Shown here one piece after another: positions 1 to 11,813 of a stretch of DNA of 64,000 nucleotides. The notes beneath the pieces are model-generated. The model made no database searches, was not told the DNA's origin, and saw only the letters and a list, made by a program, of their open reading frames with translations. The number at the start of each line of letters is the position of its first letter. Positions within the stretch are counted from its first letter, which is position 1. Origin of the DNA: Psilocybe azurescens (lineage: Eukaryota; Basidiomycota; Agaricomycetes; Agaricales; Agrocybaceae); NCBI GenBank assembly GCA_023853785.1, contig JAJIRX010000567.1, positions 558,001 to 622,000 of the forward strand, given 5' to 3'. The translations under genes were made by a program, and so were the position numbers.

Positions 1-24
1 ACAAAAACTATCAAGGATACTCAC

Positions 25-568
25 CGAGGCAATTGTTAACGGCTAAGATGACCGTGCACCATATGCTGAATGCGATGAACAGACTTGCTGGATAGATGTT
101 TTAACTTGAATATATGCAAACCATGACATGGACGAGAAAACTGACCAGGACCCCCTTTCGTCAAACTGCTTCCAATCTGCACGAACAGCGCTGTGCCAAC
201 AGTGCCTAGAAAAATACACAACATCGTTAGTATTCCGGTAACAAATATACTGCATTCTCAAGGACGCAAAATCCCACCTCCAATTCCAATAAGTTGTATA
301 TGCCGATTCTATCCACAGACCACAGAGCAAATGTCAGGATTCTGTGAAAATGCAAGAGCCCAAATGTTCCAGCACTACATACCTTGAGGGTTCTCCTCGT
401 CTTATCAAACGCAAACGACTCGGACGCCTTATCCTCCTCCACAATCCGTATCTCAGACGCACTCTGCGCTTTCTTCTCCGAGTCCGCGTCCGCGTCGCCT
501 TCCCCAGTGCTCTTCCGCCGCTCAAGGTTCGATGGCAGACTCCCCTCGTGAGTCAATGATTCTTTCAT
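25..568 (-). CDS. Amino acid permease, N-terminal part (gene runs off the left edge)
   Basis: Plasma-membrane amino acid/proton symporter of the fungal AAP (YAT) family, importing amino acids. Four exons can be placed on the minus strand: 383-568, 278-308, 146-205 and 25-87, all with GT-AG introns; a donor GTGAGT at 19-24 starts the next intron. Spliced, the protein has a charged cytosolic N-terminus (from MKESLTHEG) and then the family signature at the first membrane helix: RHIQLIGIGGTVGTALFVQ, followed by GSSLTKGGPASLFIAF and IWCTVILAVNNCL. That order and spacing is characteristic of fungal permeases, which are usually 500-600 residues with 12 helices, so most of the gene lies outside the window. 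I chose the start at 568; an in-frame upstream start at 652 would add 28 residues and is less likely. Substrate specificity cannot be judged from this part. Confidence 0.88.
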
Positions 569-1435
569 CGTGTATACGAAGCGCTGGAGGTCGTAACAAT
601 CATAAAGCCGCAGCTGCGATTCGGACGGTACGGGAACCAGAATCGAAAGCAAGAGTCGGACAGTGGAGCATCAGCACGCATAGGGTATTTATACTCAGGC
701 TGTTGAATTGCGAATTCGCAAAAAAACCTGGATTCTGTCGAATTAACTGTCCGGGCTATCGGGGATGTTATTAACCTTGGCGTAGGAAAAAAAAAGAGAG
801 ATGAACACAGGGGCGCATGCGAAGGCGAAGCTTTGTATTAATAGCGGCCCCGGCTCCAGGCAGCTTCGAATATATCAGAACGCTGTAGCATTCGATAGAA
901 TAGACTCACTGAACAGCGCTTAAGACGGAGCGGGGGAATGACCGCCCCGGAGAGCTGCCCCAAAAGAGCAGAAGGCCTGCTTTTCAAGTTCATTTGGAGG
1001 CCCCAAATCACAACGATGGCGGTCTAGTGTGTAGGTGTTAAATTTAGCGTTACCCACATTTACAGGGTCATTTCAGGTTATTTCCCAACACAGAAATTTT
1101 CTGTTGTGTGGCGTCACCTTGGCAGACAAGTAATTGACTCGGAAAACGATTAGATAACTTGTTTTTCCGAGTCGATACGGAGTCCAATAGATTAAACTGG
1201 ATCTACTAAGTATTCTTGAGATTTCCACGTAGCAGGTAATAGACACATAAGATAACATAAATAGAAAGGATGACATGTACGTCAAGTCTGTCAGGTCAGG
1301 TCTTGAAAGTGTGAACGATATCCTCGTCGTCACTCCACAAGAGATCAAAGTCCTCCTCGTCACTTGGGAATCCAAGATTATCCTTACGCCCAGACGACGA
1401 GTCAGGAAGAACATGGTGCCTTCAATGCAGTGTCG
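569..1435. other. Intergenic region
   Basis: Lies between the permease 5' end and the phosducin-like gene 3' end, so it should hold the permease promoter and the phosducin terminator. Short open frames here (for example 1073-1414 minus) show no family features. No RNA gene or repeat was recognised. Confidence 0.5.
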
Positions 1436-2535
1436 TCAGTCAGAAAATTTGGTCAGCGGATCGATATGAGCAGACGTCGCGTACTTATCGAGGAATTCTT
1501 CCAGACCGGCATCGCCTGCTTCCCAGTCCACACGCACCCAATTGTGCACGAGCTCTCCGTTGCGGTATACCAGCATCGTAGGGAGCATATCGAGATCGAC
1601 GTTTTCTTCGTTGTAATCGTCTTCCTCGTAATCTTCGCTATCTTTATCGTCGTATGCGTATGGATCATCTTCGTCATCTTCCTGAACAGAATTCAAACGT
1701 GCGCTTGGGGGTTTGCTGGATGAGTTTAATGATGCAAAGCCCAATGTCGCTGCTTTTGCCCGTAAGAATTTGGTATCCGGATATGTTCGCGCTAATTTGG
1801 CTAAAGTTTCGTCAACGAGATAGCATCTTTCTAATGACTAGGATAGACAATAAGTCAGCCATAGCTCGCGCTTTATCCGGGGTAGCATGGCACTCACTGA
1901 ATCATAAAGATGCACCACCACCCAAACTCCTTTAGCCTCCTGCTCGACTGCGCTCAGAAACCCTTTCAAGCCCACTTCTCGCAAATGACCAAACTTCGCC
2001 TCTCGTTTCTGTCCAAATACATCGCGTCTCTCCCGCAGCTTATCGAACTCCCGCATCACCAGATCGTCCGCCTTCTCCCCCTTCGCCGCCTTCTCGCGCT
2101 CCTCCTCCAGAAACGTTTTGCCGCCCAGATTCGTCGCCTCCATCTTCTCTCTGAGCTCCTCTGTCTCCTTCGCCCGCTTGTCGCGCTGGATCTCCACCGC
2201 CTCGTCGCGATCGCGGATGACGCCCTTCACCCCTGTGCGCCCGGGGCCCATGCCTATCGACTCTTTCTGTGCGTTGAGGCGTTTCGAGGCATCGCGTCTG
2301 GCGGTGTCGGAGTCGTAGTCGAGGCCCTTTTCCTGGTGCTTGAGTGCTTCGGCGCTGAGTTCCTCGTCGTGCCACCCGGGATCCTGATCAGGGGATGGAG
2401 ATCGCGGCGGCGAAGATGAGCGGGATCCTCCGTTGAAGAAATCTCCAGAGAGAATCAGTGCCTCGATGTCTGCATTCTGAACACGGTGAATATAAGCATT
2501 GATTGTAAGAGAATTGGCAGCTGCACACTAACCAT
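1436..2535 (-). CDS. Phosducin-like protein
   Basis: Thioredoxin-fold chaperone/regulator that binds G-protein beta-gamma dimers and helps their assembly, acting in the cytosol. Three exons: 2533-2535, 1898-2476 and 1436-1837, giving 327 residues in a clean reading frame. The first exon is only the ATG; intron 2477-2532 (GTTAGT...CAG) follows it directly. The N-terminal half holds NADIEALILSGDFF, and later GRTGVKGVIRDRDEA and a charged helical stretch. The C-terminal thioredoxin-like half holds EVGLKGFLSAVEQEAKGVWV, then HLYDSSLERCYLVDETLAK and LPTMLVYRNGELVHNWVRVD, which are diagnostic for fungal phosducin family members. Between them an acidic run (positions about 1600-1680) rich in Asp, Glu and Tyr is typical of the region before the last strands. 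It is transcribed away from the four-TM gene, sharing a 1.3-kb divergent promoter region. Confidence 0.9.
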
Positions 2536-3809
2536 TACGGCGCTGAAAGTGGTTTACAGAAGAAATGGGAAAGAGTACAACGTATTTGGGCCTTATTTCC
2601 GTGTACCAGGTTCAAATGACTTGAATCCCTGTACATGGATCATTATTAGATTCATTAGCAGACATAGATCCCGATCTGAACTGATCGCAGTACCTATTCC
2701 AAGGAGGTTCTATGAGCAGTTCATGAGGCATGATAGATCCAGATATTCAGGTAATTTCAGCTCACAGTATGGTCGTTATCGAGTCTTGTCAGGCTCTGAG
2801 GATTCGGAATGGAGGTTAAGAGGAGGGTGTGGTCCCCTATAATTCAAAAAGCATGGACCACGTGGTACCTACGGATAGCCAAGGTTAGACCTCCGATGCT
2901 AATAAAGACAAATATCTCCCGATTAGGTAAAGTGGCTCGACAGGGACCCATAAGCTCTTTGTGGAGGATTGATGAAGTGCAGTGAAAGAGCTAGTCAGTA
3001 AAATTTCTGCCTTAGTAATATTATTGCTTGTATAACTTTGATACAAAACCTTCTCACGATATTTGCAACAAAGTGAACGACAGGGATATTTCGTGGACTT
3101 AGAAATCAACGTACTTAGTAAATTGTGCACCCCTACTGAAAAAGAGAAGAAAACCAATCCTGGAGAATTAAAAATTAAATGTATGAGATTTCTGAGTTTA
3201 TAAGATCAGACCGAGCTACAAGTGTACGTCTCTATAGGCTGATGAATATTTTCCCTGCGGTTCCAGGCTGCTGCGCTCTATTTTTAGAAAGTAAAGTTTA
3301 CTCACCACTGTAAAAGAATGACGGTAGTTATTCACTTTTAATTATACAACACATTTTTTCTGACCTGGACCAAAGTTCTGGCAATCTGAAGAATGCTGGA
3401 GACTGGCGTAGTGGCAAGTTTCCTATTGAGTTTCCTTGGAATTTCCATGTAACGGCGAACAGTCAAACCAACACGTTTCTCGGCGTTCCTAAAATACCTC
3501 CGACTAGTACACGTTCCTGACAATTCCTCCCATGTAACCCTTTGACGAACGTTAGACCAGGCGAGCAGGGGATAGCACGATGCCTGATTAGGCAATACAC
3601 TCATATGAAGAGGCGCAATTCCCACGCTCACTCTCTTGATGGCGATCATCACTTAAGCTGGAGCTCCATAGTCCAGAGTCCAAGGCGCCGACGGCGATCT
3701 CACTCTTTCCCTCGCCGCCACCCACGGCTAGGCCAGTATTATATACCTCACTGACGACTAACGACGGATACCCTTAACGAACTTAAACGACGACTGACTC
3801 TTCTCCAAT
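2536..3809. other. Divergent intergenic/promoter region
   Basis: Upstream region shared by the phosducin-like gene (minus) and the four-TM gene (plus). A TATA-like stretch (tattatatacctcac) is at about 3736-3750, some 60-75 bp before the plus-strand ATG. An open frame of 104 codons at 3338-3652 (minus) has no recognisable domain and I do not count it as a gene. Confidence 0.45.
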
Positions 3810-5958
3810 ATGTACTCTGATCCAAACCTCGATGCTCCACCACCGCGATCTCAATTTCGCAGGCCGTGGTCCCCGAAGCCTTTGACCCTTATCCATCGGG
3901 AAGGGATGGTTATTCAACTGCCCAACATGGTCTGTATAGCATGCTGGAGCATCACCACGATGAAGAACCTCGCTCTCACGGAACCTCACCGCACCGGCAG
4001 CAACAACAGCGACGAGAGGCCTCAGATGTCTCTGTCGAAGCTCTCGATCTCGCAGACTACGCTAGGACTCTGCGTACACGGCAGGCCGAGGATCCGTACC
4101 CTCCTTTCCCCCTCGCAAATCCGACAAGGACAAGGACAGGGACATGGACAGGAAAATCGCCCCCATCCTCTTTCCCAGCCTTCCCGCAGCCATTCGCGAA
4201 GAGTCGCGACACGCTACGCACCAACGCACCATCGCCCGTCTCCCGCGGGCCCACTCTCTCGTCTCTCACGACGCACCACACATCCTTATCTTCCGTCCCA
4301 TCTCGCGGACGACATTCATCCCGCAGACCTTTCTCTCTGCCCGTAACACCCACGCCCTTCCCCTCCTCCTCCCACGCTAGCTCGTCGCGCGGCCACATCG
4401 CCAACTCCTATGCTCCCCATAGCGGTCCATACATTGCCGACCCAGACAACCGCGCCGCATCGTCCCAAGAAATCGACATATCCAACTTCCCCAAATGGTC
4501 TAGAAACTGGTACAACTCAAACAATCCGTCGGCGCGATACAACCACCACCACCCTGATGCCGCAGGAGATCCTGTTTCAGACGCAGACATCGACATATAC
4601 GCCCCCATCCCAGGATCCCAGCTACCCGGCACGCGGGCCAACAACAAGAAGTCGCATTTCGACCCTGGATATGTGCATGATCCGTACGCCACAGATCCAT
4701 ATAGCCCCTATGACCCTCCTCCACCTCTATCCTCAACAGGACATGGCTCCAGAGACGTCCTCCCGTGGAGCAAAGATCCGCCAGAATACGGCCCCGCACT
4801 CGACCCCCTCCAAAAGGAAGAACGCATGCGCATGCTCGAGCGCGAATTCGGCGCCAATGCCAAAGGAAAGGACAAGGCAAGGGACGACGGCATGTTAGTA
4901 GACGACATGGGGAACCCTCTAGTAGGCACGATCGACGAGAGAGGCCGGCTGGTGACTGTAGGCCCCAAGCGGCGCGTCGCGCTGCGCACGCTGCAGGTTC
5001 TGCTCGCGGTCGGGGCATGTGTGCCCGCGCTGTACGCGGCTGTCGCCATCAAGCAGCAGCCCCAGGACCCGCAGACGACCCTCCCGTCCGTCCCGCCGCC
5101 GCCTGCAGGCAAGCCGCCGGTTATCGTTCTCTATGTGCTGTCGGTCATCACACTCCTTCTCCTGCTGTACATGTTCGTTGTGCGCCCGTGCTGCTGCGTG
5201 CGTGCGAAGGCCCGCTCCTCCTCGGCATCGTCAAAAAACCCGCTGGGAGCTGGGGCGAACATGGGCATGATGGTCCTGCCTGTGGGAGGTGATGGTGCGG
5301 GGAAGAAGAAAAATAAGAAAAATAAGAAAGGAGGGAAGAAAGGTGTAGACAAGGGGGACGTGCAGGTGAACTTGATCGTCGACCCGACGATGTTCCAGCC
5401 TCCAGGCGGCGATTCTTCCACCTCCGAGTCTGAATCTGACGACGACGGGATGCCGGGTGGCTATGATCAGCAGGCAAAGCGGAAGACCAAGGAGAAGCAC
5501 CGGCGGAGGCGGAGGAGGCGGCGCGGGCTGCTGGAGGGCCTGGCGATGGAGGCAGAGTGGAAAGTCGCGCGCGCGTGGGCGAAGAAGCTCGCTGTGCTCG
5601 ATGTGGCGGGTGTCGTGCTGTGGGGCGCGGCGTTTGTGTTTATCATGACGGGGAAGAAGTGTCCGAGTGGGGGGTTCAATGGGTGGTGAGTGCTTCTTCT
5701 CCTTTTTTCTTAGTCTATCATTTCTGCATCTCTTTTCTCTCTTGGTCCGCTCACCGTGCCGTTTGTTGTGGACTGATTGAATTTCCATGCATGGCTAATC
5801 TATGCTTCTTTTTTTTGGTGTGTGGATGCAGGTGCAACGCATATAACGTATCTTCAGCCTCAGCATGTCTGCTGTGCGTAGCGTTTGGCGTGAGCTTGTT
5901 CTTCGACGTGCAGGATCTGCATGCAAGCAAGCAGTCGCCGCGGACGAGGACGAGTTAG
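3810..5958 (+). CDS. Four-transmembrane protein with long disordered N-terminus (unknown function)
   Basis: I do not recognise a named family. Proposed exons are 3810-3865, 3940-5685 and 5832-5958 (642 residues, frame closes). The last intron is certain (GTGAGT...GCAG, joining TGG to a Cys-rich C-terminal segment). The first intron (GTGGTC...TATAG) is inferred; otherwise translation could begin at the Met at 3941. The first 350 residues are rich in Ser, Pro, His and Tyr and look disordered. Four hydrophobic segments follow: LQVLLAVGACVPALYAAVA, VIVLYVLSVITLLLLLYMF, AVLDVAGVVLWGAAFVFIM and ASACLLCVAFGVSLFF. A large charged loop (poly-Lys, Ser/Asp/Glu-rich, then poly-Arg) separates helices 2 and 3. 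The 2+2 helix layout with Cys residues between helices 3 and 4 resembles MARVEL-type membrane proteins, but this is only topology. Confidence 0.75.
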
Positions 5959-6357
5959 CACCCTATTCTTGGTGATTTTAGTATAGCATGACTTTCGCCC
6001 TTTTTCCGTGTTCGTGATACCCTCCTCCGACACCATTTCATTCATCGAGCAACTACATCTTACTATCACCTCCATTCTCAACTCGATTTCGCTGCGATAA
6101 CGGACGTTAGGTTTGGATATCAGCATCCAAATATCCTTCAAGGACTTCATCACCCTCTCTTTATTGTTGTTATTCACTTATGTATTTTCTGTGCTTTTAT
6201 CTGCTTGTTGTACTTACCTGGAATTCTTAATGACATCTCACGATTTACGACCCTCTCTCACGACGCACGACAGATAAGAACGTGTAAGCATTAGAAGTTG
6301 AACTATGAAGGTATGTAGTACACCCTAAATACCAATAAAATTAGAAAGAGCATGGCT
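5959..6357. other. Convergent 3' intergenic region
   Basis: About 400 bp between the 3' ends of the four-TM gene and the SAC phosphatase gene, AT-rich with T-rich tracts; it should contain both terminators. No coding signal seen. Confidence 0.5.
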
Positions 6358-9300
6358 TTAACCTCCCAGCCAAAGCAGTCTTTTCACCCCATATTCCATC
6401 TTAGCATACACACTCGTCATCCGCTGGGCTTCTGCCAACCTACATTCAAAAAAGCATCATCATGAGTTAGCATAGACAGTCACACGACGACTCGCAAATG
6501 ACAACGCACCCAACAACGTCCTCGCCGACTATAAAGTCCTTTCCTTGCGCGCCTCCAACGTCCTCACAAGCTCTCTCGATCCGCTCCACAATCAAATCAA
6601 CCGCCTCGCGGCAAGTGGCAGCGCCATTCATCTCATCCGACATCCCCCTCCTCCGTCGGTCACTTCACTCGCGTAGCTCGAATGTTTCCTTACTCGTCCA
6701 GGGTCAATGGGCAACACCTTGAACGCTCCAAAATTAACAGTCCCAGATGCGCCTGCAGTGCTGAACGACACGTTCCCGGTAAGAATGTTCGACAGCGACG
6801 CAGAAGGCATGGTGTTGCTCCGCGCACGATTCTGCTGTTTATTACCCAGCGGGAATCCAGGAGATGTAGGCGACGATGATGGAGAACCAAGGGGCGAAGA
6901 AGGCCCGTTTCTGGAGACATCCAGGCTGTTCCGCACGGAGTAGCTTGTTACGCGGGATTCTTGGTTCGAGCAGAGCCACGTCACCACGAATCCCGCGTTT
7001 TGTTCTGGATCGCAGCTAGATTCTTCGAGTGGAGAAAGGATGTATGCGCCTGGATGAAAGCAACATTCAACGTCAGCGTTGCCAGAAATATAGAATGAAC
7101 CAATTCCTACCTTTGCTAATGCTGATAATGTCCCCAAGAGGGACACGGGTATAAAGTTTGACTTTCTCCAGGGTATAGTCATAGCTCTGAAGAAAATCAT
7201 CGTTTAGTAAGAAGTATGAGAAGAGTCAACGGAAATATGACTTACTACGACATATAAAGCTTTCGCAGACAGCAAAAGAACCTTTTCCTCGAACTTCATT
7301 CCCACCTTCGTGTTCAACTCTTCTGGTGAAAACAACGTCCATCCAGACAGCAGTCTCTCGCCTTCTGGTAGCACCCTTGAGACCGAAGTAGCAATGGCCT
7401 CCGCCCGGATTTTCGAGAGTCGTATAAGATCTCTCGGGTCGGTCGACTTCAGTTTAAGTAAGAATTCAGAGAACACCGATGTTGTCCGATTACCAAGCAT
7501 AAAGTCAATGACAGCCTGACTGAACCAGTCGCTGAAAGTTGAAGTGTACATCCTGAAGCGTTCCGAATTTGTACATGAGAATATCGTTTCCACAGTAGGG
7601 AAAGGTGAGCTAACCTCGCCAATGAGTTGACGCCGTCATTCAACATCCCACTGAGGTCCCGCTTTCCCGTCCTAAGTCTGCGTCAGTGATAAACTGTGAT
7701 GACAATGTTGATACCCCATACCTTGTAAAATCGCCCTGGTACGGTATCGTCAAACCGTTTTCTTTCCCTTGTTATAAGTAGTATTGGACAGACCTTCAAA
7801 GCAGATGTTCCCGCGCTGCTGAAATCAGAATAAAACTTACAGAGAGGGTAGTAATGACTCACTATGCTCGACTTATAGCATCGCCATTGTTAGCCCACAC
7901 TATAACGAAAACATCAGATTCGAATGTCGGCTGCACGGCATTTAAGAGATTAACCATCGTTAAAAGCCAGATCAGCATCTGTTCTCCCTGAATTAGAAGG
8001 ATTGAGCAACGCCACAGCACCCAATTGCTTATTGAGCATGTATCTCGCGAAAGCCGACTACAAAAGAGCACAATGATCTGTCCATGATAACTACACACAG
8101 GAAGAAGCTACGCACCTGAACAACATTCGTCCTGTCCAAGCAGTCAATGCAGTTAACCCGGTAAACGCCCTTCTGCTGGGAGAACACGACGTTATCTGAT
8201 ACCCAGAAATATCTAGAATCGACGACAAGCCTATGAGAATCTAATCTTAGAGTGGTTTGAAGTATTAAATGCACCCTTGGCTCTCAAATGTCCTCTCCAT
8301 GCTCTCGATCAGCGTAGATATGTTCTCGTACCTTTATAAGGGCAATCTAGGTCAAAATTTCGTCAAAAAACAAACAACTTACTTCATGCCCTTTGTCTCA
8401 GTGTGGAAATCGTATTCACAATATCTAAATATTTTATGACAATAGAAATTAGTCACCAAATTTCTTGAGATGATAAAGAAAGTGAACTGACGTGGCATCC
8501 TTCATATTAAGCTCGTGCATATAATTTCTATAAGCTTGGGTTATAGCACCTTCTTTCCCTCCTTGTTCAGCAAGATTGACGATTGTCTGATAAATAAAAG
8601 TCAGGCCGAGTTGCTAGACTTGTACGAAAGAAGTATAGACAAACGTGTGGTCCATAAACGGGAATGGTGTTCATGAAATGTTTCTTGAGTGCTTGCAAGT
8701 TCTGCGTATGTGTCCTATCGGCCGCGAGAACAGGTGGAGGCTTCAGGCCATATCCACTCTGGGTCCAGAACAGCGGTACTATGACTTGGTCAGCTTTTCA
8801 GAAGCCTGCAAGCTTTTGAAAGGATCCAGACTTGAGCCTCTGATTTGTATATAAGCGAAGATGTTTTCTTTCTCCTCTCTCTGAAAAAGTGCATGGGCTT
8901 AAGCCACAAGAGGAGCAATCTAACTTTAAACGCACTCACTTTGACCCTCATTATTGTTTCGGTCTCCACAAAGTTCGCCACATGCGCACCATCGTCAATG
9001 CCACGACGTTGATACCTCAATCCTGGACGGTACCTTGATCGTCGCGAAATGATGATATAATCGACTTCGACATCCTCATCGACAGCAACTGGATCGGACG
9101 GTATATTGAATTTGGTAACTTGACAATACCCTTGCATGATAGGAAGAACGTATGAATGCAGCTAATCCAAAGTCAGTCATCTCAGCGAGTACGATACCAT
9201 GTAAAAGATGAATTAACGCACACCAGCATCTATGAAAGGCTTGGACATCCATTCGTTCCACCAGAATTGCTTGTCAACCCGCCTCCAGAGTGGCAATGAG

Positions 9301-10790
9301 GGGTGAGGCTCTGCCAAAGCCAAAAATTTACCATCCATTGGACTTAAAGAAACATGAGCCTGATTCTCCGGACTGGGAAGGGCACCAAGTCCAGCAAGAA
9401 GATCATGCTGTTTCTGCGATTTGAGAAACTGTTCTTGCTTATGCTGCAAAGATCGCGTAAGATCTATGCTGAAAGTTAATCAAACGATCGACCGAAAGAC
9501 CACGAACAAGAAATACCGAATGTATAGGCAAAATACATGCCGCCTTTTGTGAATTCCCTGATAGTTTCGCGAACAACCTTGGTTTCCAGCTCTGTATGAC
9601 GCTCTTCCGTAGTAGCTGGAGGGGGGTGCAGTGGAGGAAAGGATACTCTCAATAACTGCAGCAGGCTCTTCTTTACCATCTTGCATGAGGTTATCGAGAA
9701 CTTGTTGTTCTTCGTGTAGCGACATAGGCTCTATTGGAGGAAAATTTGCATCGATAGGAGAGTTAGTCCTTTTCGAGAGTCTACTCCAAAAGGAAAGCCG
9801 CGATGCCAGAGTTTTGAAGACAGGCGATGTAGCAACAGACGCGTCTGAGCTCGGCGTAGAAATATCCGATCCAGTTGATTGTGCAGAAGACGGACGCGAG
9901 ATGGAGTTTCCAGCTTCGGTATTCGTGGACAACGATGATTTGGGTGTCAGGAACTTGATTGCAGGGTTCGACAAGAATTGGACGCGAGGAGATGGTCTAG
10001 TGGAGCTCTCGGGAGCAAGTTTAGGTTGCTGATCATCGTCAATGTCTATGCTGACGTCAGTCCCTTGCCGTCTTGGAAGTAAAGATGGTCGTGTGAGAGC
10101 AATGTTTCTTGCCGCCAGCGTGTTCAGAGCCATTTTAGCACGATCTTCGACCAAAGGAATGTCAGTAACGCCTTTGACTCCATACACTTCATGCCGTGGG
10201 TCGATGACTAGAAAAAACATGTGTAAAATGCGTAGATACAAACACGCTAGACTCACCATGTCCGACCTCAGTGCGCGAAGTGATCACCAGCAGATATGAA
10301 CCTAAAAACGAATCCGGGGGATGAGGCAAATGCGCTATCAATCATCAAGGCTCCAAAAACAGCACGCACACGAATAAAGCTCCAATATGCCAACGATGCC
10401 ATAAACCACGACGCTATCCTGCCAATCTAACGTCTCCTCCGCCGCATCTCCAACATGCGTCTCAATCTCCTCGATCTGGACGTTCTTGCCCCACGATATC
10501 CTGATGTACGCCGATTGGGCTACGGTGGGTTGACCCTTCGCATGCGGTCGAATCAGCAATCCATCCTTGGTGACCAGCAGCGCAAGATGACTGTGCGGGC
10601 ACGGATGAGCTACTGCTGGTAACAGATATTTTGGGTGAAGCCCTGTTGTGCCCGTCGTTCCAGGCAACGGATTGGATGGCAACTTGACAGGTCCTGGCGT
10701 CGTCGCCACTGCTGGTTCTGCCACATCATTGACCTTGGATGTAGCGGGCGATGCGAAAGGCTTTGAGGCCTTTTCAAAGAACCGCTTCAT
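6358..10790 (-). CDS. SAC-domain phosphoinositide phosphatase with hSac2 domain (INPP5F/SAC2-like)
   Basis: Dephosphorylates phosphoinositides (SAC2-type enzymes act mainly on PI4P) on endosomal/Golgi membranes. I could place 22 exons with frame-consistent GT-AG junctions (1,076 residues): 10370-10790, 10257-10301, 9677-10207, 9517-9615, 9222-9463, 8940-9161, 8832-8880, 8645-8778, 8492-8586, 8383-8424, 8275-8331, 8116-8230, 7955-8057, 7863-7899, 7794-7818, 7722-7735, 7615-7671, 7246-7552, 7111-7186, 6694-7049, 6510-6631, 6358-6439. Landmarks in order: SYLLVITSRTEVGH, DLTRSLQHKQEQF, FWWNEWMSKPFIDAG, RGSIPLFWTQSGYGLKPPPV, and the catalytic CX5R loop RVNCIDCLDRTNVVQ (8116-8230 exon). The hSac2 domain follows (KFEEKVLLLSAKALYVV...). 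A Ser/Pro-rich insert lies in exon 20, and the C-terminus ends VKRLLWLGG. Start MKRFFEKASKP; a MITE lies about 40 bp upstream. Confidence 0.93.
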
Positions 10791-10837
10791 CGGCGGTGGT
10801 GGTACCTGAGATAAAGTGGTGTTGTGTGCCAGTGCGC

Positions 10838-11361
10838 AGGACCCCTGACATATGGCCAAAATGTCGTTGGCAAATACGGACAAAAATTTGAGATTTTTGG
10901 AAAATGATGTCGTAGAATCCGGACAAAATAGCTCGAAAATCGAAAAAGGACGTCTTAAATTATCGGACAAGAGCCACAAATTTTTAAAATGTTGTCATCG
11001 GAATACGGACAAATGGTAGAGTGGTTGGAAGCTTGCGCATCGTTATGATGAAGTATAGGTTCAATCCTGACATAACGTATATCTGTTTGTTTTCCAATGT
11101 CGAGAAAGTACCACATATGCATCGGAACACTCGGAAAATTTTACAATACTGCATTGCCTTATAGGCGTCGGCGAGGCGAAAAATCGACCTAACGTAGAAA
11201 AAATGGCCTTTTTTCGAAGGCCGTTGCCAAAATCCGGACAAAAAATTGAAAACGAAAAAGGACGTTGCAAATCCGGACAGATTTGGACCATGCTGTCCGG
11301 ACACAAATTTTGAGATTTCGGGTTTTTGCCAACGACATTTTGGCCATATGTCAGGGGTCCT
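10838..11361. mobile_element. MITE with perfect 37-bp TIRs and 8-bp TSD
   Basis: The 37-bp ends 10838-10874 and 11325-11361 are exact inverted copies, starting AGGACCCCTGACATATGGCC. The octamer CAGTGCGC flanks both sides (10830-10837 and 11362-11369), a target-site duplication of the size made by hAT-type transposases. The 524-bp interior has no coding capacity but repeats short motifs near both ends (cggacaaaa, gaaaaaggacgt), as expected of subterminal transposase-binding sites. It is a non-autonomous element; no transposase is seen in the window. It sits between the SAC start codon (10790) and the 3' end of the transcription factor gene, so it may now be part of the SAC 5' UTR or promoter. 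Confidence 0.93.
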
Positions 11362-11369
11362 CAGTGCGC

Positions 11370-11813
11370 CCGATGAGGGTACCGGCTAACAAACACGAAA
11401 TTGGCTCTGACGTCGAAGTCTTTCCATATCAGGCCTCCTTCCTTTGTAGGACGCATCGCAGATCCTCGGCATACCTTGCATCTGATTCGTTCAAATGTCG
11501 AGACAAAAAGTCAACATTCCATGTTGAAATAGATAAACTAGAAAGATATGAAGAAGCGAGAAGACGCACACAGTATCTAAAAGGCAGAACAAGGTCCAGT
11601 GCAGGCAGCTAATGATATCCAGAAAGAGATAATTACTGCTGGTCGTAATACGATACGCAAAGACAAAGCGAGAGGACGTGATTGTAGGACGAAAGGTACA
11701 CGACAAAAAGTAGCGATAGAAGTCAAAAAATCAAAAAAAAAAAATATACAAATTGAAATTTCTTTTCAGTTCCCTCACCATGAGCGCGCCCTAAAAAGCA
11801 TGCTACCGGGAAT
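11370..11813. other. Intergenic region
   Basis: About 440 bp between the MITE and the 3' end of the Zn2Cys6 gene, A-rich (poly-A tract near 11730). It likely contains the transcription factor terminator and the original distal promoter of the SAC gene. No gene recognised. Confidence 0.45.

Noticed and set aside
1838..2419. Plus-strand frame of 169 codons and other frames opposite the phosducin-like gene
   Set aside because: Antisense shadows of a well-supported coding exon; no independent features.
3338..3652. 104-codon minus-strand frame
   Set aside because: No recognisable domain, no promoter or splice evidence; length is within chance for this region.
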